Origin: Paenibacillus sp. Soil766 | GTDB taxonomy: Bacteria > Bacillota > Bacilli > Paenibacillales > NBRC-103111 | Assembly (NCBI RefSeq): GCF_001428105.1 | Contig: NZ_LMSJ01000005.1 | Coordinates: 124,001 to 188,000 of the forward strand | Length of the DNA stretch: 64,000 nt | Direction: 5' to 3' | In this document: positions 44,076 through 52,783 of the stretch, piece after piece | Layout of the letters: every line of letters begins with the position of its first letter | Position numbering within the stretch: position 1 is the first letter of the stretch | Program-made: the position numbers and the translations under genes | Notes under the pieces: model-generated | Databases searched by the model: none | What the model saw: the letters and a program-made list of their open reading frames with translations, nothing else | What the model was told of the DNA's origin: nothing

Positions 44076-47000
44076 ATGAATAAACAACTTGCACTATTCT
44101 TATCGCTGTTACTCTTCTGTTACTGCTTAACGCCATTGGCTTATGCGGAGGAAGCAACATCGCAAAATGCAACAATTGCGACGCCATCTACAGTGACTAC
44201 ACCTGCGACATCGCATGCAACAACAGCTCCTACATCGTCAGTCACCTCAGATACGTTTCTGGCTGACCAGCTCGCAGACTTGAAAAGCAGCTCGAAGGAT
44301 GACAGGAAAAAGATTACTTCTTTGTTAAAAATCGAAGCGATCGAAACAGCATCTGAAACCTCATTCGGTTCAGAGCAACAAATCACGCGTGAGCAACTGG
44401 CGAAAACCGTCGCCATCGTTTTAGGATTACGTATAGATAGCATGGTCAAAACTTCGAGTTTCACTGACGTACAATGGAATGATCCTGCGCTTCTTTATAT
44501 CGAAGCTTTGAAGAACTCGGCTCTCACCTATGATGTAAAAGATACGTATAATCCTGCCGGACAAGTGACCCGCCAAGAACTCGCCATGCTGCTAATCAAA
44601 GGACTTGGTTTGGATGAGAAAGCTCAGGCAGAGACACCAAGTAAAGACGAATCTGTTGACACTGCGTATAAGAGCTATGTTGCCTACGCAATTAAACAAA
44701 AAATTATGATGAACCAGGCGGATGGAAAATTCGGCGGAAATACCGCTGTTTCTAAAAAAGTATTTGCATTAGCAGCGTATGATGCTATGCAACTGCATAA
44801 GACAACAGCTAAACCTGCTAAAGCTTCTATTGCCGAAGTCAAGTTAATTGGGACAGGTAAAATATCCGTCAGACTTAATCGAGATGTCGATGTGAACAAA
44901 GCCGTCTTGAATATTACGAAATACGGCTCGGATACAGCATTGCCATCCAGCACCGAATGGGCAGATGACAATACTAACGCCACGCTCGAAATGGATCCAT
45001 TAACGTATAGCAAATATACAGTAGAATTATCAGGTTTGGATGCTGGCAGCATGGATAAGAATAAACTTGAGTTCATTTCTGAAGTCGGACAGATTCAAAA
45101 ATTGGAAATTGTTACCTCAACAGAAAAGCTTCCTAAATCCAAGGTAAGAATCGAGTTCAAAGCGACAAATAAGTATGGTGAGGATGTGATTCTGTCGGCA
45201 AGTGATTTGAATATCACAGTTGGAGCTCAGAATCGCAAAGTAGACTTTTATCCTGGTGATAATGCTTTTACCATTGATTTAAGCAAAGAATTAATGGGCA
45301 GCAAAGTGATCGTTTCGATGCTGGAAAAACGCAGCTTCAAGACAGCAAGTAAAACGTTCATCGTTGGAGATATTCCGATTGTATCTAAGGTTGAAATCGG
45401 AGATTTGAAGATACCCGGTGGACAGTTGATCTTTAAGGCTGGTGTCAGAGCTTATCTCCAATTGAAAGCCTATGATCAAAATGAGTTTCCCGTTACAGAT
45501 ATCAGCATGTTAAACATGGGAATTCATAAGTCTTTTACCGCAACGGGAAATGTCATTAATCAATCAAATGGAAATGATTTCGTTGACTTTGACAATGATG
45601 GTTTTCCGGAATTGCAGTTGGAGGCCAGTACGGATTTAGACGGCGATAAGGAAGTAATCGTCAACTTATTCAGTGCGGGTGAGCAGGTATCAACCACAAT
45701 CAATGTAACAGCATTCAAAACACCTGCTACTGTGGAAATCAAACCATTAGCGGAACCGGCGGCGGAAGGTGACGTTGAGAAATTGTTCGGATTGGTTATC
45801 AAGGATTCAACCGGCTACGAGTTTAGTACTGCCGAAATTGTAGAGGCGGAAACAACAGGTAGAATTTCAGTTTACGCCACAGGAGGTATCGTGTTGGAAG
45901 CAGATACGCAGACACGTACAGATCCTGTATCTGGTTTAAAAAGACAAGTGGCAATTAGATCAACGGATGGTCAAATTCGTGCCAAAGAGATAAAAGCTGC
46001 AGGTCCAGCAACCATTAATGTTCGATTGAACGCACTAAATGAAGTGGTCACGCTGCCCTTAAATATTGAGAAGCCTCGCAAGCCTAACACCATTAAACTC
46101 GATGCAGAGAGTTCTGTGAGTGTTACATTATTTAATGGGGTAAAACCATCAACGACATTTAGAATTTATGATCAGTACGATATTGAATACAGCGTATCCA
46201 ATTTGGATTACATGGTTGAAATGAAACTTGAAAAAATTAGTGGAGATACAGGAGCTATTACCGCCACATCCGGAGCAGTTACTCTTTCTGATGCAGTTCC
46301 TACACTAATGAGAGATGTCAGTCAAATAGCAGGCAAAAGTATCACTGTCACACCACATGCAACATTGAAGGGAAGTTATCGCTTAATCGCTACATTAGTT
46401 CAAGTTGACAGTAATCTGCAAATCGTAGAGATGTTAGACTCCCTTTCCGTATCATTGAATGTCGTAGACATTAAAAAAGCGGATCTTGTCTACTGGTTAG
46501 ACATGGGAGACGGCTTAAATGCAGCCGGAAAATTATATTACGATTGGGGAAATACGAAGAGCGTTACGGATGCGACATACTTATTCGCTAACACCAGTTA
46601 CAGGCTCGCTGGTAAAGATGTCGTAGTTGGTGTCAAAGACAGCTCAGGCTATAAAGTCTCCTACACGCCAAAGGTCAAGTGGTTAGCCGTTAGTAATCCG
46701 AATATCATTGCATTTAACGGCGATCCTGCAAGTCCTAAGTTTATTGGTATTAATGCAGGTAAAACAACCTTGAAGGTTTTCTTCGATACACCGAACGGAC
46801 AAAAAGATCTTTCCATAGAATACCCGATCTCTGGCGATCCTATGGATGTAACTGAACTTAAAATTAATCAAACCTCGCCAAAAAATGTATCCGGCGGGGC
46901 TACACTGGCATTGAACAACCTTTTTGTCTGGGACACGAAACTGATGGGACAGATTCAAGTCGTTTCCAATTACGGCAGTTTCGTAAATCAAAATACGCAA

Positions 47001-47228
47001 GATCAGATTACACCAGTTAATAATATTCTCCAAGCCAAAATGTGGGTTAGTGATATTGTTTACACGGCAGGAACGACTGCGGCTCAGCAAGATACGATCG
47101 CGATCGGCAATGACTTTAGAATCACATATAATCGTGTTGGCAGTACGACTGCCAATAATATTAAACAATTTACGATAAACTTTGCTTCGCAAGACCAATA
47201 CAGAACATTTATCGTTGTCCTTCAATAA
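44076..47228 (+). CDS. Large SLH-domain surface protein
   Basis: About 1050 residues. Signal peptide (AYA-EEAT), a Thr/Ser-rich spacer, then three SLH repeats (about 60-115, 120-180, 185-240; SSFTDVQWNDPALLYIEALK, VTRQELAMLLIKGLGL). Then ~800 residues of repeated beta domains (Ig-like: SVRLNRDVDVNKAVLN, PVTDISMLN) with acidic, possibly calcium-binding DFDNDGFPELQ near 510. Its SLH block resembles that of the gene at 36239. GGGAGGTG favours ATG 44076 (10 bp) over 44067 (1-2 bp). It is probably a wall-bound scaffold or glycan-binding protein; no enzyme domain is seen. Confidence 0.85.
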   Translation: MNKQLALFLSLLLFCYCLTPLAYAEEATSQNATIATPSTVTTPATSHATTAPTSSVTSDTFLADQLADLKSSSKDDRKKITSLLKIEAIETASETSFGSEQQITREQLAKTVAIVLGLRIDSMVKTSSFTDVQWNDPALLYIEALKNSALTYDVKDTYNPAGQVTRQELAMLLIKGLGLDEKAQAETPSKDESVDTAYKSYVAYAIKQKIMMNQADGKFGGNTAVSKKVFALAAYDAMQLHKTTAKPAKASIAEVKLIGTGKISVRLNRDVDVNKAVLNITKYGSDTALPSSTEWADDNTNATLEMDPLTYSKYTVELSGLDAGSMDKNKLEFISEVGQIQKLEIVTSTEKLPKSKVRIEFKATNKYGEDVILSASDLNITVGAQNRKVDFYPGDNAFTIDLSKELMGSKVIVSMLEKRSFKTASKTFIVGDIPIVSKVEIGDLKIPGGQLIFKAGVRAYLQLKAYDQNEFPVTDISMLNMGIHKSFTATGNVINQSNGNDFVDFDNDGFPELQLEASTDLDGDKEVIVNLFSAGEQVSTTINVTAFKTPATVEIKPLAEPAAEGDVEKLFGLVIKDSTGYEFSTAEIVEAETTGRISVYATGGIVLEADTQTRTDPVSGLKRQVAIRSTDGQIRAKEIKAAGPATINVRLNALNEVVTLPLNIEKPRKPNTIKLDAESSVSVTLFNGVKPSTTFRIYDQYDIEYSVSNLDYMVEMKLEKISGDTGAITATSGAVTLSDAVPTLMRDVSQIAGKSITVTPHATLKGSYRLIATLVQVDSNLQIVEMLDSLSVSLNVVDIKKADLVYWLDMGDGLNAAGKLYYDWGNTKSVTDATYLFANTSYRLAGKDVVVGVKDSSGYKVSYTPKVKWLAVSNPNIIAFNGDPASPKFIGINAGKTTLKVFFDTPNGQKDLSIEYPISGDPMDVTELKINQTSPKNVSGGATLALNNLFVWDTKLMGQIQVVSNYGSFVNQNTQDQITPVNNILQAKMWVSDIVYTAGTTAAQQDTIAIGNDFRITYNRVGSTTANNIKQFTINFASQDQYRTFIVVLQ

Positions 47229-47241
47229 TGGTTCGATTAGG

Positions 47242-47282
47242 CTGCCTCAGTAGTAGATCATCTACTATTGAGGCAGTTTTTA
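47242..47282 (+). terminator. Rho-independent terminator after large SLH gene
   Basis: CTGCCTCA and TGAGGCAG arms continue into GTAGTAGA/TCTACTAT around a TCA loop (about 16 bp), followed by TTTTTAG. Confidence 0.92.
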
Positions 47283-47297
47283 GTATTTATCTTTCTT

Positions 47298-47314
47298 ATA
47301 CGCATTGTGCGTAT
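47298..47314. promoter_or_regulatory. Palindromic operator candidate
   Basis: ATACGCA-TTG-TGCGTAT is a perfect 7-bp inverted repeat around 3 bp, 44 bp upstream of promoter P5. It looks like a dimeric repressor site rather than an RNA hairpin. The regulator is unknown. Confidence 0.4.
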
Positions 47315-47357
47315 TGCTGGAGGAAAGCCCGCTCGCTATATCCCTTCGACAGGATTG

Positions 47358-47412
47358 ACCTATAATCAAGATCGTATTTACTAATTCTTTGACCTTAGCA
47401 TCTTTGTATACT
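47358..47412 (+). promoter_or_regulatory. CCTATAA-repeat promoter P5 (upstream of second Gfo/Idh gene)
   Basis: ACCTATAA at 47358 and ACTAATTC at 47380 (22 bp, weak second half), then TATACT at 47407 (27 bp on). It has the shortest leader (27 bp) of the set. Confidence 0.6.
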
Positions 47413-47438
47413 TAACCTAAGATTGGAGGGCGAATACA

Positions 47439-48725
47439 TTGGCAAGAAAAAGATATGTCATCTGCGGCGTAAGTACAAGAGCGAACGGTATGTTCATCAA
47501 GCACATGCTGGAAACCTTTCAGTCGCATTGTGAAATTGTTGGATTGCTTGACGCAGACCCCGGACGTTTTACGAATTGTTTCAAGAAATTCCCGACGTTG
47601 AACGGATTGCCGGTTTACATGCCCGATCAATTCGAACAAATGGTCCTGGAAACGAGCCCTGATGTCGTTATTGTCGCAGGCGCGGACCATACCCACGCGG
47701 ATTACATTGTAAAAGGATTGGAACACCATCTTGATGTCATTTCGGAAAAACCGATGGTCACAAGTGGTTCAGATTGCAAACGCGTTCTGGATGCGCAGAA
47801 CAATAGCAGGGGAAAGCTATATGTGACTTTTAATTACCGTTATTCTCCGGTTCACACGAGAATTAAAGAGTTGATCCTTGAAGGCAGAGTTGGAAGGGTG
47901 ACATCGGTCGATTTAAATTGGTATCTCGATACCTATCATGGTGCCAGTTATTTTAAAAGATGGAATCGTAGAAGAGACAATTCCGGTGGATTGTCTGTAC
48001 ATAAGAGCACCCACCATATTGATCTTGTCAATTGGTGGATTGATCAAAAGCCCGTGGAGGCTTTTGCATACGGAGCATTGAATTATTTCGGTCCAGAGGG
48101 CGAGCTCAATCCACGCAAGGAAGATGGCAGGCACTGCGGAACATGCCATGTCAAGCAGAATTGCGCGTATTTCATGAGATGGTCTACTCGGAGCAAAGAG
48201 GTTGTACCAGAAGACGATCATTTGACGAATATGGTGATTGAGCCTGGCAGTAACATTGCTTACCGTGCTGACAGCTGTATATTCGATTCAGACATCGATA
48301 TTGAGGATACATACGCTGCAGTTGTTAAGTATAACAAAGGTGCGATGATGAGTTATTCCGTTAACTTTTCGCTGCCTTATGAAGGATATCGACTGGCTAT
48401 TAACGGGACAAAGGGGAGAATCGAAACGCAAGAAGTCCTCTCCAAGCGGTCAACGAATCAGATATTTGAACAAACCATTGATTATTTTCCACTGTTTGGC
48501 GGGAAAGAAACGATTCATGTGGTACCTCGGCCAGGCGGACATGGGGGCGGGGATCCTCTCATCTTGGAAGACTTGTTCTTAGGAGCAGATCCGCTCCGTC
48601 CCTATGAGATTATGGCAGGAGCTGAAGCAGGAGCTGCTTCTGTGTTGACAGGCGAAGCAATTTGGAAGTCCGTTCAATCAGGCATGCCTGTACGTATTGC
48701 CGACCTGTTAGTTTCATCGAATTAA
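47439..48725 (+). CDS. Gfo/Idh/MocA family oxidoreductase with inserted Cys/His cluster
   Basis: 428 residues, TTG start with GGAGGG 8 bp upstream. It has an N-terminal Rossmann fold, ISEKPM (E103-K104-P105), a NYRYSP segment, and THHIDLVNWW (H192/H193) in the second domain. About 40 residues longer than typical members, it holds an insert HCGTCHVKQNC (C233, C236, C242 with H232 and H237) suited to bind zinc or another metal. Such inserts occur in a subset of the family. It sits directly before an esterase-like gene. Substrate unknown; it is unlike the first Gfo/Idh protein (10918) except at family motifs. Confidence 0.87.
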   Translation: MARKRYVICGVSTRANGMFIKHMLETFQSHCEIVGLLDADPGRFTNCFKKFPTLNGLPVYMPDQFEQMVLETSPDVVIVAGADHTHADYIVKGLEHHLDVISEKPMVTSGSDCKRVLDAQNNSRGKLYVTFNYRYSPVHTRIKELILEGRVGRVTSVDLNWYLDTYHGASYFKRWNRRRDNSGGLSVHKSTHHIDLVNWWIDQKPVEAFAYGALNYFGPEGELNPRKEDGRHCGTCHVKQNCAYFMRWSTRSKEVVPEDDHLTNMVIEPGSNIAYRADSCIFDSDIDIEDTYAAVVKYNKGAMMSYSVNFSLPYEGYRLAINGTKGRIETQEVLSKRSTNQIFEQTIDYFPLFGGKETIHVVPRPGGHGGGDPLILEDLFLGADPLRPYEIMAGAEAGAASVLTGEAIWKSVQSGMPVRIADLLVSSN

Positions 48726-48755
48726 GTAGTAAGAAATAAGGGGGAGCTTAATGCT

Positions 48756-50747
48756 GTGTATGAGAAATTAGAGAATGTGGGAATCGCCCATTTTGATGTC
48801 AAAAGCCAGCTTCCTCGCTGGGTTTACGAATCCGCAATGAGGGCAGCAGAGAAGGGTGTAGAGGCGCGCTCGGCCATCAGGAATAAGACAGAACTTAAGC
48901 TGAGGCAGCAAGAGATCCGTATTGGTCTTGAACGCTGCATCGGCGGTATGCCTCCCTCGGATACTCCGTTAAATCCGATAGTTACTGGAACGGTAATAGG
49001 GAACGGCTTCCGTGTTGAAAAGATCATTTTCGAACCAAGGCCACATGTCTATGCGACTGCCAATTTATATATACCCGATGGGGTAACAGACCCCCGTGGA
49101 ACAGTGCTTCTTCTATGTGGTCATCGCGAACAAGCGAAACATTGTGATGAATATCAAACGGTTTGCCATTATTTGGTTCATTCGGGTTTAATCGTCATGT
49201 CGTTAGATCCCGTCGGTCAAGGAGAAAGGTTCGGATTTTATGATCCTGAAACGAAACTGGCTCCGATGACCAGCGTTACTGAGCATGAAAATGTCGGGCG
49301 GCAGTGTATGCCGTTAGGGGATAGCTTAGCCCGTTACATGCTCCATGACGCCGTAAGGGCGATTGATTATTTATGCACCCGGCCAGAGGTTGATCCGAAA
49401 CGTATAGGTGTGACAGGTCATTCAGGCGGCGGAACACAGACTTCGCTGGTTATGATGTACGATCATCGTATTGCCGCAGCGGCGCCAGGCGGATTTATTA
49501 TGAACCGACATTACTTTCTGCTGACCGGCAAAGCCCAGGATGCTGAACAGAAATGGCCTGGTTTCTCAGCACTCGGATTTGACCATGAAGACATTGTTTT
49601 GGCGATGGCACCAAAGCCTGTGCGAATTCTTGCAACGACGTATGACTCCGTTCCTATAGAAGGACCAAGGCATACTGTAGCTATAAACCGAAGATTTTGG
49701 GAGATGTACGGCAAAAGTGAAGATCTTGACATTTTCGAAGATGAAAATGTTCATCGCTTTACGATTCCCTTAGCACGTGCGGCGGCACAGTTTTTCTCCA
49801 AGCATTTGCTTGGACGCACAGTTGAAAATGTTACGGAAGAAATCAAATTGATCCCTGCTCAGCAGCTATGGTGCACACAAAGCGGGCAGGTCATCGGCGA
49901 GATTACGCATGCTCAAAGTACACACGTTGAAAATAGGGGCCGGCTAGCGATATTTGAAGGATCACGCCAAGCAATGGAGGAAGACGAGCGTAAAAAGCAA
50001 GCAATCGAATGGCTTCGAAAACGTGTATTTTCGGGAAGAGAGCTATGCGACCTTAACCCGCGTCCTTCCGGCGGAGGAGAAATAGCGAATATGTGGATAA
50101 TCCGTAAAATCTGGTGGAGCCAGACAGGATTATTAAACCATGGTTTGCAATTTTTCGACTCAAAGCTTGCGGGTGCTAAACTTCCTGTTACCATCGCCAT
50201 TTGGGACGGCGGATCAAACCAGCTCCAACAGCATGCCAAGTGGATTGAAGAAACGACCGCTTCCGGCCGGCTGGCGATGGTACTCAATCCAACTGGGATT
50301 GGGCCGCTTCTTCCACATTTGAATTCACCAACGGATAAACCGTTCAAACGATTCGGGATGATGGACAGATATACCGACGAATTAATGTGGTTGGGCGATA
50401 GCATGGCCGCACTGCGAACTTATGATGTGTTGCGAGCCGTGGAGCTTGCTTGTGAATCGACCAATATCGATCCCTCGGACATTCGATTATATGGAAACGG
50501 ACGATATGCGATTTACGCTGGCTTGGCTGCTTTACTTGATGAACGAGTCCGCCAGGTTAGCATGGAAAATCGAATGACCAGTATCTCTGATTGGATTAAG
50601 GAACCTTTTTACGATGAAATGGATTCTTTAAGCTTTATTTTACCCCATATGCTCCGATATTTTGATCTTCCTGATATGGATAGATGGCTTGCCGATGCTG
50701 GCAAACTTTGTGATTCTACACTTGTTGGAAGTGATGTTGTGAATTGA
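48756..50747 (+). CDS. Double alpha/beta-hydrolase protein, putative acetyl-ester hydrolase
   Basis: 663 residues, GTG start with AGGGGGAG ~10 bp upstream, no signal peptide. Residues ~100-370 are an alpha/beta hydrolase of the acetyl xylan esterase/dienelactone-hydrolase kind: VLLLCGH, GQGERFGFYDP, nucleophile S223 in GHSGGGTQ, and a candidate catalytic His in EDENVHRF. Residues ~430-650 repeat the fold (TIAIWDGGSNQLQ, VELACESTNIDPSDIRLYGNG), but the nucleophile elbow reads GNGRYA and lacks Ser, so this half is probably inactive. A likely role is removing acetyl groups from imported pectic oligosaccharide. It lies 7 bp before an ABC exporter. Confidence 0.8.
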   Translation: MYEKLENVGIAHFDVKSQLPRWVYESAMRAAEKGVEARSAIRNKTELKLRQQEIRIGLERCIGGMPPSDTPLNPIVTGTVIGNGFRVEKIIFEPRPHVYATANLYIPDGVTDPRGTVLLLCGHREQAKHCDEYQTVCHYLVHSGLIVMSLDPVGQGERFGFYDPETKLAPMTSVTEHENVGRQCMPLGDSLARYMLHDAVRAIDYLCTRPEVDPKRIGVTGHSGGGTQTSLVMMYDHRIAAAAPGGFIMNRHYFLLTGKAQDAEQKWPGFSALGFDHEDIVLAMAPKPVRILATTYDSVPIEGPRHTVAINRRFWEMYGKSEDLDIFEDENVHRFTIPLARAAAQFFSKHLLGRTVENVTEEIKLIPAQQLWCTQSGQVIGEITHAQSTHVENRGRLAIFEGSRQAMEEDERKKQAIEWLRKRVFSGRELCDLNPRPSGGGEIANMWIIRKIWWSQTGLLNHGLQFFDSKLAGAKLPVTIAIWDGGSNQLQQHAKWIEETTASGRLAMVLNPTGIGPLLPHLNSPTDKPFKRFGMMDRYTDELMWLGDSMAALRTYDVLRAVELACESTNIDPSDIRLYGNGRYAIYAGLAALLDERVRQVSMENRMTSISDWIKEPFYDEMDSLSFILPHMLRYFDLPDMDRWLADAGKLCDSTLVGSDVVN

Positions 50748-50760
50748 GGGGGGGATGAGG

Positions 50761-52674
50761 TTGCCTAATCATAGAAGTCCTCAACTTGTACGGCGCTATA
50801 TCACATTTTTGAAACCTTACCGGTTGTATATTCTGACGATTATTGTTCTGGGCATTCTACAATTCGCAGCTCCTTTGACTGTACCCTGGATGACGAAGAT
50901 TATGGTTGATGAAGTGCTTCCGCAAAAAGAGAGCGTATGGTCCCTGCATAAGGTTATCATGATTTTGGCTTGCGTCTATCTGTTTAGTATAGCGACCAAC
51001 TTCTTTCGCCAATATGTAACGGCAAAAATGGGTAATTCCATGATTATAGATATCCGGTTTCAGTTATATCAACATATGCAGAAGCTTTCCCAGCGTTATT
51101 ACGACAGTCGCCAAGTAGGGAGCATTCTGTCCCGTATCCTTAATGATGTGAACGGCGCTCAAAACTTGGTCGGCGGAGGGGTTATCAACTTGTTGATTGA
51201 CCTCTTTCTTGTCCTCTTCGCCGGATTTATGCTTTTTAGTATGGATTGGAAACTTGCCTTGCTATCCTTATGGCTTCTACCCTTTTATTACTTAACGTTT
51301 ACGAATCTTAATGTACGGATTCGTTATGCTTGGCGGTCTGTCCATCGACAGATGGAGCGAATCTCCGGTGTATTGGTGGAGCGGATCTCAGCTATGAAGG
51401 TCGTTCAAGCGTTTAATCGAGAAAGGGTCGAGCTTAATCGATTTAAGAATCAAGCCACTGATCACTACGCCTATACGATGTCTGCTCACCTCTTGTCTAA
51501 TGCACTAGGCCGTATCAGCCAAACCTTCCAAGACGCAGGAGGCCTGATTATCTGGTTTGTAGGGGGGAGCATGGTGATCGGAGGAAGGATGTCCGTTGGG
51601 GAATTGATCGCGTTCCAAGCCTATTTGTCCCAGCTGTATGGTCCCATTCAACGATTTTCTGATATCAATGTCACGATTCAAAATTCGCTGACGAACGTTG
51701 AAAGGATTTTTGAGGTATTTGACATTCAACCGGACATTCGAAATAAGGAGAACCCTCTTCCATTGAAAGATTGTCAAGGCGAGATTGAATTTGATCAAGT
51801 CAGTTTCGAGTATGTCATCGAAAGACCCGAGCGGCAAGGCGAAGCTCACCAGAGGGATCAGGATAGAATGCCGAGCATAAAGCCTGACAAGCGTTTCTAT
51901 TGGATTCCGCCTAGAACAAAAACGAATCCGCCTCCACTTGTCTTGGAGAAAAGAAAGGCACTAAGGCGGGTTAGTTTCCATGCGAAAAGCGGGGATGTCG
52001 TGGCGCTTGTCGGCCCAAGCGGTGGCGGAAAGTCCACCATTATTCATTTAATTCCCCGTTTCTATGATCCGGACGAAGGCAAGGTTTTGCTGGATGGGAT
52101 GGATTTACGAGATTACGACTTAGAAGATGTACGCAACCATATCGCTCTCGTGCTTCAGGACAATATATTGTTCTCTGGAACAGTTTACGAGAATATCGCC
52201 TATAGCAACCCCAATGCTACCCGTGACGAAGTATACATGGCAGCAAAGTCAGCTAATGCCCATGAATTCATTGAAGAGTGGGAACAGCAGTATGATACTG
52301 TCATCGGGGAACGCGGGGTCCGACTCTCAGGTGGGCAAAAACAACGGATCGCAATAGCACGAGCACTTCTTAAAAACCCTCGAATCCTAATCTTGGATGA
52401 GGCGACTTCTGCGTTGGATGCGGAGTCAGAATTCTTGGTTACGGAAGCCTTGGAAAGATTGATGACAAACAGAACGACGTTTGTCATAGCGCATCGTCTG
52501 GCTACGGTTGTTCGGGCAGATCAAATACTTGTCGTAGACCGGGGGCGGATTGTGGAGCAAGGCAAACACCAAGAGCTGCTTGCTCAAAATGGCTTATATC
52601 GTGAGTTATACGATAAGCAGCTGAAGGCAATGAGACCTGAAGAATTGAATTTAGCGCAGAAGTTGAAAGTATGA
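50761..52674 (+). CDS. ABC exporter, fused membrane and ATPase domains (MsbA/LmrA type)
   Basis: About 637 residues: six spans (residues ~15-300), then an ATPase with Walker A GPSGGGKST, signature LSGGQKQRIAIARA and Walker B ILILDEATSALD. The N-terminal strand region of the ATPase carries an unusual ~45-residue charged, Pro-rich insert (from about VIERPERQGE to RTKTNPPPLVLEKR) before the first P-loop strand. SD GAGGGGGGG touches ATG 50755; the TTG at 50761 is 6 bp away and preferred. The substrate could be a lipid, peptide or drug and cannot be told from sequence. Half-size, so it should dimerise. Confidence 0.92.
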   Translation: MPNHRSPQLVRRYITFLKPYRLYILTIIVLGILQFAAPLTVPWMTKIMVDEVLPQKESVWSLHKVIMILACVYLFSIATNFFRQYVTAKMGNSMIIDIRFQLYQHMQKLSQRYYDSRQVGSILSRILNDVNGAQNLVGGGVINLLIDLFLVLFAGFMLFSMDWKLALLSLWLLPFYYLTFTNLNVRIRYAWRSVHRQMERISGVLVERISAMKVVQAFNRERVELNRFKNQATDHYAYTMSAHLLSNALGRISQTFQDAGGLIIWFVGGSMVIGGRMSVGELIAFQAYLSQLYGPIQRFSDINVTIQNSLTNVERIFEVFDIQPDIRNKENPLPLKDCQGEIEFDQVSFEYVIERPERQGEAHQRDQDRMPSIKPDKRFYWIPPRTKTNPPPLVLEKRKALRRVSFHAKSGDVVALVGPSGGGKSTIIHLIPRFYDPDEGKVLLDGMDLRDYDLEDVRNHIALVLQDNILFSGTVYENIAYSNPNATRDEVYMAAKSANAHEFIEEWEQQYDTVIGERGVRLSGGQKQRIAIARALLKNPRILILDEATSALDAESEFLVTEALERLMTNRTTFVIAHRLATVVRADQILVVDRGRIVEQGKHQELLAQNGLYRELYDKQLKAMRPEELNLAQKLKV

Positions 52675-52677
52675 TGA

Positions 52678-52728
52678 GCCTATATATATGAAATACCACC
52701 CAATGAAAGCGCTGCAAATTTCTATTAA
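52678..52728 (+). promoter_or_regulatory. CCTATAA-repeat promoter P6 (upstream of solute-binding copy B)
   Basis: GCCTATAT at 52678 and CCAATGAA at 52700 (22 bp), then TATTAA at 52723 (23 bp on). The half-sites are less perfect than in P3 or P7. It starts 3 bp after the exporter's stop. Confidence 0.55.
52704..52717 (+). promoter_or_regulatory. cre-like box in promoter P6
   Basis: TGAAAGCGCTGCAA is the closest match in the window to the CcpA site consensus, with both arms. It lies between the second activator repeat and the -10. Confidence 0.55.
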
Positions 52729-52783
52729 AGTAAGATTATTGAAAGTTATACGAAAGCACAACTCTAAGGAGGTTCAAAGAAGT

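Noticed and set aside
46683-47225. 180-residue reverse-strand open frame
   Set aside because: Antisense to the SLH protein gene, with no plausible ribosome-binding site or motif.
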